DNA of 13,627 nt from an uncultured Bacteroidales bacterium. Lineage in GTDB: Bacteria > Bacteroidota > Bacteroidia > Bacteroidales > F082. A program made the position numbers and the translations under genes. A model generated the notes under the pieces. The model did no database searches. It was not told the DNA's origin and saw nothing but the letters and a program-made list of their open reading frames with translations. The stretch lies in NCBI GenBank assembly GCA_937877465.1, contig CALFIT010000204.1:1-13627 (forward strand), written 5' to 3'. Shown one piece after another: positions 6,177 to 12,636 of this stretch. The first letter of the stretch is position 1; each line of letters starts with the position of its first letter.

Positions 6177-6182
6177 AGGAGG
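6177..6182 (+). promoter_or_regulatory. Strong Shine-Dalgarno site of the caspase gene
   Basis: AGGAGG lies 7 bases before the ATG at 6190, an ideal anti-SD match and spacing. The other genes of this operon lack such a site and rely on overlaps or AT-rich leaders, as is usual in Bacteroidota. It rules out the in-frame start at 6163 and suggests independent, efficient translation of the protease. Confidence 0.7.
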
Positions 6183-6189
6183 AAATACT

Positions 6190-7323
6190 ATGAAAAGAGT
6201 TTTGTTTTCAGCACTGTTTGCTGTGATTTTGTGTGCAAATCTGTCTGCACAGACCGTCCATGTCATCAATTTCTGCAACACCCTCGACCCTGAAATTGGA
6301 TGTGATGTTGACAATTTGCGTACCATACAAGAGGCGGGAATGATAGCCGCCATGCTCGACTATGGAATCAGTTTCTACTGTTTCGAGGGAGAGGAGTGCT
6401 CGAAAGAGAATCTTATGAATACGATTAATTCCCTGAGTTGCGAAAAGGACGACATCATTTTGTTCTACTATTCAGGGCATGGAACACGTTCACAATTGGA
6501 CAAAAGCGAGTTTCCGCAAATGTGCCTGAAATATCAAGGCTATGAACAAGACAAATTTGTTGCGGCACATACGGTTATTGATATGCTTCAAGAGAAAGGG
6601 GCGCGTTTCACTTTGGTGATGACGGATTGCTGTAATAATACTGTCGCGGGTGTTTCCAGCAAAACTTTGATGAGCAAAGATGGTGGAGCAATAGAAGATG
6701 ATGAAATGATAAAGAGAAACTACCGCAAGCTTTTTCTCGAAAACAAAGGTTGGCTTGCCGTAACTAGTAGCAAAAAAGGACAAACTTCGGGTGGCGGCAA
6801 AGAAATTGGCGGTGTGTTCTCATATGTGTTTTTTGAAACAGCCCTTTATTCGGCCACACATGGTGAAATCCCGGCCACATGGAATGATGTCTTGAAAGCC
6901 ACCTCTGACATGTTGGCTGCCGTTACTGCAAGGCCGAATAAGAATCCACAAGCGCCTTATTATGAGGTCCATTTGACTCCAATACTAACTGCGCCACAAC
7001 CCGTCATACCCGTTTTGCCTGTAATTGCGGTGGATGCATTTTTTGCCAATGACCTGTCTTCTTTGTTGGATTCGTCTCACTCAACTGAGTGGCGCATTGA
7101 GCAGGCAGATTGGTTGGCAAACAAGTATTTCACTTCCGACGCAAAGGTGGCAACAGTGGGACGAAACGGCACGACCATCATTGAGTACGAATCAGCGCCG
7201 GATTTCCTTCGTCGCATTGCGGCTTCCAATCTCATAGCAAAGTTGAATGTCATCAAGGAAACGACCGATTCGTCGGGTAAACGGAATTACATCAAAGTCC
7301 AAGAAATCAGAAAAACAAAATAA
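6190..7323 (+). CDS. Secreted caspase-like (C14/metacaspase-type) cysteine peptidase
   Basis: A 377-aa protein with a cleavable signal peptide, MKRVLFSALFAVILCANLSA, then Q21. Residues 22-265 form a caspase-fold domain. The catalytic His is H97 in DDIILFYYSGHGTRS; the catalytic Cys is C147 or, by analogy with the metacaspase D-x-C motif, C148 in FTLVMTDCCNN. AVTSSKKGQTS (190-200) and GGVFSYVFFETAL (207-219) follow, as in clan CD peptidases. A Pro-rich hinge (269-277) leads to a C-terminal domain (282-377) with WRIEQADWLANKYFTSDAKV and DFLRRIAASNLIAKLNVIKE; I suspect an NTF2-like fold. Clan CD enzymes usually cut after Asp, Arg or Lys; the preference here cannot be read. A signal peptide makes it periplasmic or extracellular, unlike most bacterial caspase homologues in defence systems. 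No type IX secretion tail is seen. The next gene begins two bases after its stop. Confidence 0.88.
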   Translation: MKRVLFSALFAVILCANLSAQTVHVINFCNTLDPEIGCDVDNLRTIQEAGMIAAMLDYGISFYCFEGEECSKENLMNTINSLSCEKDDIILFYYSGHGTRSQLDKSEFPQMCLKYQGYEQDKFVAAHTVIDMLQEKGARFTLVMTDCCNNTVAGVSSKTLMSKDGGAIEDDEMIKRNYRKLFLENKGWLAVTSSKKGQTSGGGKEIGGVFSYVFFETALYSATHGEIPATWNDVLKATSDMLAAVTARPNKNPQAPYYEVHLTPILTAPQPVIPVLPVIAVDAFFANDLSSLLDSSHSTEWRIEQADWLANKYFTSDAKVATVGRNGTTIIEYESAPDFLRRIAASNLIAKLNVIKETTDSSGKRNYIKVQEIRKTK

Positions 7324-7325
7324 TC

Positions 7326-8009
7326 ATGAAGAAGTTTTTTTTAATACTGGCGTTTTGCCTCTCGCTTTCGTCTGTTGTCATGGCGCAGAATGTCCAACTT
7401 GTTAATGACCTTGGAATCCAAGAAGACGAGCTTGAAATGGTTCAGAACCGTATAGGTGAAAAAGTGGATGATTTCCAACGCTATTTGCAAGACCTTGCAG
7501 GACGTGGTGACCTTTCGCACGAAACAAAAATGAAACGGTATGACCTAACGTTGAAGCTTTTTATCGGTGAGGGGAAACCGTATCCTGCTGAAATACCCAA
7601 CCCTTATGGCGGGTTCACCCAAAAAATGCACGAAGCGGTTAAGATGCAGACGATTAACTCAAAATACAATAAAAAACGATCGTCTTATCCGATGACGGTT
7701 TATCTGACCAATCTGATCAAGCGCAGCGAGGATCCTAATTACAAATACAAACAGATTGTGATTGAGGCTGCCGCAGCCGTTAGGGTGGACAATTTCTCGA
7801 AGGTGGGGGAAGGAAGATATTCGGCCACAGCGCACATTCTCCAACACTTTGTGGGTTATGGAAAAGATGGTGTTCGCATACAATATGAGGACTATACCGC
7901 CAAAACAATTACTGTTTACATCAATAGGATTGAAATCGACACGCCCGAAGGACGTGACTATTATTGGGAAATCCTTTTGGGAGACGTGGATTGTGATGAT
8001 ATATGGTAA
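7326..8009 (+). CDS. Secreted protein of unknown function, third gene of the caspase operon
   Basis: A 227-aa protein with signal peptide MKKFFLILAFCLSLSSVVMA and a mature start near QNVQL. The N-terminal third looks helical and charged (ELEMVQNRIGEKVDDFQRYL). The rest alternates helix and strand: MKRYDLTLKLFIGEG (70-84), INSKYNKKRSSYPMTVYLTN, KYKQIVIEAAAAVRV, a segment rich in aromatics and Gly (ATAHILQHFVGYG), YEDYTAKTITVYINRIEI and a final YYWEILLGDVDCDDIW. The pattern resembles secreted NTF2/SnoaL-like domains, but no family is recognised with confidence. It starts 2 bases after the caspase stop, and its last 7 bases overlap the next gene, so it is surely co-translated. It may be a scaffold or partner of the protease. 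Confidence 0.82.
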   Translation: MKKFFLILAFCLSLSSVVMAQNVQLVNDLGIQEDELEMVQNRIGEKVDDFQRYLQDLAGRGDLSHETKMKRYDLTLKLFIGEGKPYPAEIPNPYGGFTQKMHEAVKMQTINSKYNKKRSSYPMTVYLTNLIKRSEDPNYKYKQIVIEAAAAVRVDNFSKVGEGRYSATAHILQHFVGYGKDGVRIQYEDYTAKTITVYINRIEIDTPEGRDYYWEILLGDVDCDDIW

Positions 8010-8812
8010 GGACATATAAAACACTGGCCTTGTGCATGGCAATGATGATTGCCGCACCGAGTTTTGCCCAAACTTGGGGCGGCAATCCCCAGTTGAACGA
8101 ATTGGCGAATTACTATGTCAAGAGCCTCAACGAGTTCATGCACCGCTTCAATGCGGAGGAAAACCCTCCGTTTATTCAAGAAGGAGGGAATGAAAACTTG
8201 CGCCAACGTTGCATCATGGCGCTTTTCGACTTGGAGCAGGTGCCAGACGGAAATAGCGAGGCTGCTCAACGTATCATGAAATTCGATTCCATCGTTTGCG
8301 CGACCAATACGATGCTTCACATCACTGATCCGGGGCTATATGCAGAGGCGCGTTGCTTGTTCAAGTACAAAAAGAAAGACATCGAACTGAATCTTGTGTT
8401 GGTTTATGAGAACATTCGCGACGACTATTACCGATGGGCAATTGCAGGTGCCAACGGACTGGTGGAAGCGGGGATTATTGACACTACAGCGTATGGCTAT
8501 ATTAACCCAGTGCAACATGAGTTGCATTTCACGGAATTGTCAAGTGCATTTCCCCATATGAACGGGTATTTCCAGAGAGAATACTACGTTGACCAACTCT
8601 CGTTTCTAGCTGGGCTTGCTGAAAGTGGCACATTGCAGTTGGTGAGTTGCCAAACGGTGACCTATTGGTTCACCCAAGTGCCAGGGTATGTCTTTTCCGT
8701 GTCGCTTCATCCGCGAATGAAAGGGAATGCCGGTTGGCTGATACATGATTTGATTGAAACTGCGGAAATGGATAAATTATACATAATCAACTATTTATTG
8801 TCAAGAAAATGA
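8003..8812 (+). CDS. Secreted protein of unknown function, fourth gene of the caspase operon
   Basis: A 269-aa protein with signal peptide MVRTYKTLALCMAMMIAAPS ending FAQ. It overlaps the preceding gene by 7 bases and the following one by 4 (ATGA). The mature N-terminus has LNELANYYVKSLNEFMHRFN (31-50), a helix also seen in form in the next protein (EAKEIANTYYGSLQQM). Further on are CIMALFDLEQ, IMKFDSIVCATNTMLHITDP, YAEARCLFKYKKKDIELNLV, a DDYYRWAIAGANGL segment and HELHFTELSSAF. Strand-helix order and spacing suggest another NTF2-like fold with a long helical tail. I know no name for it. There is no membrane segment beyond the signal, so it should be periplasmic or exported. Confidence 0.82.
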   Translation: MVRTYKTLALCMAMMIAAPSFAQTWGGNPQLNELANYYVKSLNEFMHRFNAEENPPFIQEGGNENLRQRCIMALFDLEQVPDGNSEAAQRIMKFDSIVCATNTMLHITDPGLYAEARCLFKYKKKDIELNLVLVYENIRDDYYRWAIAGANGLVEAGIIDTTAYGYINPVQHELHFTELSSAFPHMNGYFQREYYVDQLSFLAGLAESGTLQLVSCQTVTYWFTQVPGYVFSVSLHPRMKGNAGWLIHDLIETAEMDKLYIINYLLSRK

Positions 8813-10614
8813 AAAGGACACTCTTGTTGCTGTTGTCGTTTGTCGTAACTTGGGCAAACGCGCAATCGAATCTGACGCTTTCGGAAGCGAAGGAAATCGC
8901 CAATACCTATTATGGTTCTTTGCAACAGATGGCGAAACATCCGATAGGAGAGGCGGCGGTTCAAAATGAAACGAAACTATTGGATGTTCTTGGTTCGGAT
9001 ATTCATGGGAAGTCAATTTCCGGAGTATTCCGCGTCCCAGACGATTTGGCTGAAATGAGCGGGAAACCTCATGTGGACAATAGTTCCGTGCTAATAACGA
9101 ATTATATTGGTGATTTTCTGCGAATAGCGGAAGACAAAAAGTTGGATTTTTCCTACAAAGTGCTTTCTAGTGAATATCAGCGTGGTCCTGAATTAAAGAA
9201 AGGCGAAGTGTCTCCTTCGTTTGCGTGTGTTGTGGTACAGAAAACGATGAAGTCGCCTTCTACAACGACGGTGCTGGTTAATGATACCATGTTTATTAAT
9301 GCAGAAAGCAAATCAATAGCAATGATTCGGAACAGGTATCGTAAACTTTCTTGGTCGAACATGGAAAGCATGACGATAGAAGAACTGCTTATCGAAGCCC
9401 AAAACAAGTATTCCAATAGACGCTATGACGAGGCTTTCAGGTTGTATCAGAAAGCATTGGAAAAGGACCCAAGGAATGCTGAAGCTTCCTATAGCTTGGG
9501 TGTAATGTGTTTCAAAGGCGAGGGGTGTAAGCAATACCCAAGAAAAGTGCGTGATTATCTTGTTGATTTTTATTGGCAGAAAAGTGATAAAGGAATATTG
9601 GAGTTGATGCGGAACTACAATACACAAATGGTTGTATTAAAAGCATATAGTGGGAACGAGATAGATCCTTTCCCTTCCAACCGCTTGTTGACCCATGATT
9701 ATAGGAATCATAAGTTTGGATACATTTCCAAGCAAGGCAAAATGGTGATAAAACAGCAATATAAAAAGGGTTATCCGTTTTTTGCCAACGGTACTGCAAT
9801 TGTATTGTCTGATAAAGACGAGTGGTTTTTGATTGATACGATGGGAAGAGTTAAGGATGTGTATTTGAGAGTAAAAGCACTGGAAGGCGGCAAGCAGTTG
9901 TTAGTGCATAAAAAAGAAGATAAAAGCGGAGTTGTTAATCGCAAAACTGGTGAGTGGGAAATCCCAGTCGACAATCGTATTACAGGTTGGCTTTATGTGA
10001 ACGGGGAACCCAAGTGCTATTGGATCTTCAAAGATGGAAAATACGGACTAATTTCTTCTAGTAATACGATAATCGTTCCGGTCAAATATAATAACATTAA
10101 AGTTGTTGAATTTGATGATATTAGGAAAACGCTTTTATGTGACTATGATGAATCAAAATATGAGCAATTGCAGAAACAGTATGAAAAGGGTTCCGAAATA
10201 CCGATAATTAAGCTAAAGGAAATCGGGAAAGTAGTCGTTCCATTTGTTGCCAAATGCACAGCCTTGGTCTCATCGGACGAAGAAAAATGGCTCCTAATTG
10301 ATAGCAAAGGAAAAGTAAATTCAATTTATGAAAATAGTTGGCCAAGTTTTATGCCAATTAAAGAAAGAAGATACCTTGTTACGAAAAAAAACGGCAAGAC
10401 GGGAGTTCTCGATCGCAAGACTGGCGAAGAGGTTGTACCCTTTATTTATCAAAATGCAACCATGTCATGGGATGATGAGTATTTTAGGGTTTTGTTTGTA
10501 AATGATAAGTCAACATATGAGCGACTTCAAAAAAAATATGATTACAAAATACCAGAAGACGAACTTAAGAAGATAGGAACTTTGTATAAATTACCATTAA
10601 ATAAAGACTTATGA
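8809..10614 (+). CDS. Secreted TPR and WG-repeat protein, fifth gene of the caspase operon
   Basis: A 601-aa protein with signal peptide MKRTLLLLLSFVVTWANA. Residues 22-182 form an NTF2-like candidate domain. Residues 190-235 contain a TPR/Sel1-type helical pair (NRRYDEAFRLYQKALEKDPR, then SYSLGVMCFKGEG). From about 297 on there are WG-type beta repeats: KFGYISKQGKMVIKQQYKKG, KSGVVNRKTGEWEIPV, KYGLISSSNTIIVPVKYNNI and KTGVLDRKTGEEVVPFIYQN. Repeats of this kind form beta-propeller-like or extended protein-binding surfaces in Bacteroidota. Two copies of a coil-like element, YEQLQKQYEKG...LKEIG (451-473) and YERLQKKYDYK...LKKIG (570-590), mark an internal duplication. It overlaps both neighbours by 4 bases. 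Composition becomes visibly more AT-rich than upstream. It may bind a partner or substrate of the protease. The domain reading is good; the role is inferred. Confidence 0.85.
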   Translation: MKRTLLLLLSFVVTWANAQSNLTLSEAKEIANTYYGSLQQMAKHPIGEAAVQNETKLLDVLGSDIHGKSISGVFRVPDDLAEMSGKPHVDNSSVLITNYIGDFLRIAEDKKLDFSYKVLSSEYQRGPELKKGEVSPSFACVVVQKTMKSPSTTTVLVNDTMFINAESKSIAMIRNRYRKLSWSNMESMTIEELLIEAQNKYSNRRYDEAFRLYQKALEKDPRNAEASYSLGVMCFKGEGCKQYPRKVRDYLVDFYWQKSDKGILELMRNYNTQMVVLKAYSGNEIDPFPSNRLLTHDYRNHKFGYISKQGKMVIKQQYKKGYPFFANGTAIVLSDKDEWFLIDTMGRVKDVYLRVKALEGGKQLLVHKKEDKSGVVNRKTGEWEIPVDNRITGWLYVNGEPKCYWIFKDGKYGLISSSNTIIVPVKYNNIKVVEFDDIRKTLLCDYDESKYEQLQKQYEKGSEIPIIKLKEIGKVVVPFVAKCTALVSSDEEKWLLIDSKGKVNSIYENSWPSFMPIKERRYLVTKKNGKTGVLDRKTGEEVVPFIYQNATMSWDDEYFRVLFVNDKSTYERLQKKYDYKIPEDELKKIGTLYKLPLNKDL

Positions 10615-11402
10615 AGCGAGTGCTAATGATATTATTTGCTAATTGGATGCTATTGTTTTTTACTTCATGTGGATCGACAAAGATGTTGAGGCATCCTCAT
10701 GAATCAGAATCCTCTATTATATTCGCTTCGGGAAGAGGAGTTTCTGATATGATATCATCGGAAGGGTCAAATAGGTCCGTGGCGCATAGTGACGGAAGTA
10801 ATTATGGTGCTAGTCTGTTTGCTTCAGGAATTAATGTATTCTATAATGTTATTCGTCGTGTTTTTGTTCATTCCAAGAGTAGTTTTCTGATCGAATTAGA
10901 AAACATCGAAACACATGAACAGTATGTTTCTTGTTTTTTTAAATCAATTGGAATACATAACAATATTGTTTTTTACGATATTCCTGCTGGAACATATAAG
11001 GTTAAGGGTGTTGGATTTGCTTTAAAGCACAAAACTGGAGATGAGTATCGTTGGGAGGGGAATGTCCCTGAACAAGTTGATTATTATGAGAATCATAATT
11101 ACTATAGCGATTCTCAGGATTTGTCGGATTTCTTTGGCACAATTGTAATTGAGCCTGGTCGTAAGTATTATTTAGGTACATTTTGTTGCTATTATGAAGG
11201 TGATGGCGATGCTCCTGATATTAAATTGGAGTATTTGGATCCATATAGTTTTATCAATACAAAAGATGTCTATATTCCAAATGAAATCAGAAAGGCAGTT
11301 TCCAAGAGCGACTGGAAGGAAGGTGATTTCATTATATTACATCCTGCAAACGAAGAAAAGGTGTTTGATTTCAAACCTGTTCCTATTGAAAAAGACGAAT
11401 AA
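10611..11402 (+). CDS. Predicted lipoprotein of unknown function, sixth gene of the caspase operon
   Basis: A 263-aa predicted lipoprotein: MKRVLMILFANWMLLFFTS then Cys20 (TSC), followed by GSTKML. After a low-complexity Ser/Gly/His stretch (31-75) come beta-rich segments. SSFLIELENIE, the motif VFYDIPAGTYKVKGVGFALK (120-139) and FGTIVIEPGRKYYLGTFCCY (175-194) stand out. A strand, then a D/E-I-PAG-x-Y turn, then a strand is typical of lipoproteins with a DUF2846-like or prealbumin-like beta-sandwich that may contact outer-membrane or cell-wall material. I do not assign a family. The start overlaps the previous stop by 4 bases. This is the most AT-rich of the bacterial genes here, unlike the GC-richer genes at both ends of the window, which hints at separate acquisition. 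Confidence 0.82.
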   Translation: MKRVLMILFANWMLLFFTSCGSTKMLRHPHESESSIIFASGRGVSDMISSEGSNRSVAHSDGSNYGASLFASGINVFYNVIRRVFVHSKSSFLIELENIETHEQYVSCFFKSIGIHNNIVFYDIPAGTYKVKGVGFALKHKTGDEYRWEGNVPEQVDYYENHNYYSDSQDLSDFFGTIVIEPGRKYYLGTFCCYYEGDGDAPDIKLEYLDPYSFINTKDVYIPNEIRKAVSKSDWKEGDFIILHPANEEKVFDFKPVPIEKDE

Positions 11403-11442
11403 ATGTTTCCGATAACAATAAACAACAGTAAATCATAGAATC

Positions 11443-12240
11443 ATGAAAAAAGTATTAGTTATCTTGGCGTTAGCATTATGCTATCCAACTCTAGCCAATT
11501 GCCAAATAAACCACAACGTGTGGTATGGTGATTTTGAAGTGAGGTCCAATTCGCTTCTTTTGCCCGTTTGTGCCAACTTGGTCCAGTCAGTTCCTCAGTT
11601 TTCGTTATTTGATGACGACATGCAGCTTAAAACTGGAAAATTTAATGAGTTTATGAAATATCGGAAATGGCTCGCAATAAGCACGTTGTACGATATCCAT
11701 GTCCCGAAATGGAGGTTGTATGACACGAATGGAGAAATCCTGACGCAAGGCCCTGATTGGTGGAAATGCTTGCTTTTTGGGGATTTTCGCCATAACTACA
11801 ATTTCTCTCTTGGATATTCACTTCATTGGCGGTCATACGACATTCCATTTGGGGCAAATTTTGGAGTCAATTACGAATGGAGAGGATTGTATGTGAAAGA
11901 AGGAGAATTGGCTGGATTTCACAAAACATCAGGCGTAGTGCCGTCTGCCACTTTAAGTTGGTTTGTCTTGGGAAACAATTTCGAAAGAGAGCACAATTGG
12001 AATATTGTTGCAGAGGCGGGTGCTTCTTATGTGAAGACGCTATTCTATAACAATCCATTACAATTAGGAAAAGACAAAGTGAACAGTGGCTGGAGGGGAC
12101 TTGCTGCAATAGGATTCAAGTATAATCGTGATTGTTTTTTCCTTAGGTATGAGATGGATTTTTATGACTATTTTAATCTTCCGCAAACCCGTACCCGAAT
12201 GAACAATATGATGATTTCAGGTTTTGTGAGGATGTTTTGA
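11443..12240 (+). CDS. Outer-membrane beta-barrel-like protein, last gene of the caspase operon
   Basis: A 265-aa protein with signal peptide MKKVLVILALALCYPTLA; cleavage is likely after NC20, although lipidation at C20 cannot be excluded. The mature part has amphipathic strands with aromatic girdle residues: NYNFSLGYSLHWRSYDIPFG, ANFGVNYEWRGLYV, SATLSWFVLGNNF, WNIVAEAGASYVKTLFY, WRGLAAIGFKYNRDCFFLRY and MMISGFVRMF. The terminal Phe is typical of barrel proteins assembled by the BAM machinery. The strand count by eye (about 8-10) fits a small barrel. It lies 40 bases after the sixth gene with no promoter seen between, and is followed by a strong terminator. As the only likely integral outer-membrane component it could anchor the complex or act as receptor for the secreted proteins. 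Confidence 0.75.
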   Translation: MKKVLVILALALCYPTLANCQINHNVWYGDFEVRSNSLLLPVCANLVQSVPQFSLFDDDMQLKTGKFNEFMKYRKWLAISTLYDIHVPKWRLYDTNGEILTQGPDWWKCLLFGDFRHNYNFSLGYSLHWRSYDIPFGANFGVNYEWRGLYVKEGELAGFHKTSGVVPSATLSWFVLGNNFEREHNWNIVAEAGASYVKTLFYNNPLQLGKDKVNSGWRGLAAIGFKYNRDCFFLRYEMDFYDYFNLPQTRTRMNNMMISGFVRMF

Positions 12241-12255
12241 CTTAGGAGGGAAAGT

Positions 12256-12289
12256 AAAGCTGGCACCGCAAAAAGGTTCTGGCTTTTTT
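12256..12289 (+). terminator. Rho-independent terminator of the caspase operon
   Basis: AAAGCTGGCACC (12256-12267) pairs with GGTTCTGGCTTT (12275-12286) in 11 of 12 positions, two of them G-U. The loop is GCAAAAA and the stem runs into a T6 tract (12284-12289). It begins 16 bases after the last stop of the operon. The T-run abuts the stop codon of the convergent gene at 12289. On the minus strand the tail is weaker, so two-way action is only possible. Confidence 0.8.
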
Positions 12290-12612
12290 CATCTCATCCC
12301 ATAGCGTTTCAAATATCTGTCGGGTTTCTTGATGTCGAAAAACATGGCCGCAAGCAGCCAGTTGATGATGCCGTAATAGTCGCCTTGAGAGACCAACCGC
12401 TCGCGCCATACGCTTTGGATGCGCTTCATCGGATAGAGGTCGCTGAGTTTGTGCAAGTCCTCAAATTCAAGATACAGCAAGGCTTTCTCGATGAGCAAGT
12501 CGTCGTCAAGTCTGGCATCCTTGGCATACGACCACAGGCAGCCCATCCGTTCCAATTGCTGCCAAAGGGCTTTTCTTTTGCCCTCAAACCGATTGCCTTG
12601 CGTTTTCTTCAT
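12289..12612 (-). CDS. Small protein resembling AbiEii-associated antitoxin-like proteins
   Basis: A 107-aa protein, mostly helical. LWQQLERMGCLWSYAKDARL (16-35), DDDLLIEKALLYLEFEDLHKL (36-56) and INWLLAAMFFDIKKPDRYLK (83-102) recall a Bacteroidota family often found just upstream of AbiEii-type nucleotidyltransferase toxins and thought to act as an antitoxin or adaptor. Those motif memories are not proof. Here it sits 24 bases downstream of an ATPase gene on the same strand, with no nucleotidyltransferase in view. A pairing with the ATPase, or an orphan remnant, are both open. Its stop touches the caspase operon terminator. Confidence 0.7.
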   Translation of the reverse strand: MKKTQGNRFEGKRKALWQQLERMGCLWSYAKDARLDDDLLIEKALLYLEFEDLHKLSDLYPMKRIQSVWRERLVSQGDYYGIINWLLAAMFFDIKKPDRYLKRYGMR

Positions 12613-12636
12613 GCCGCAAAATTAAACAAAATCCTG

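Noticed and set aside
12617..12624. TAATTTTG on the minus strand four bases before the start of the 107-aa gene
   Set aside because: It matches the -7 consensus, but it would give a leaderless mRNA and no suitable -33 is spaced correctly; the AT-rich gap makes a chance match likely.
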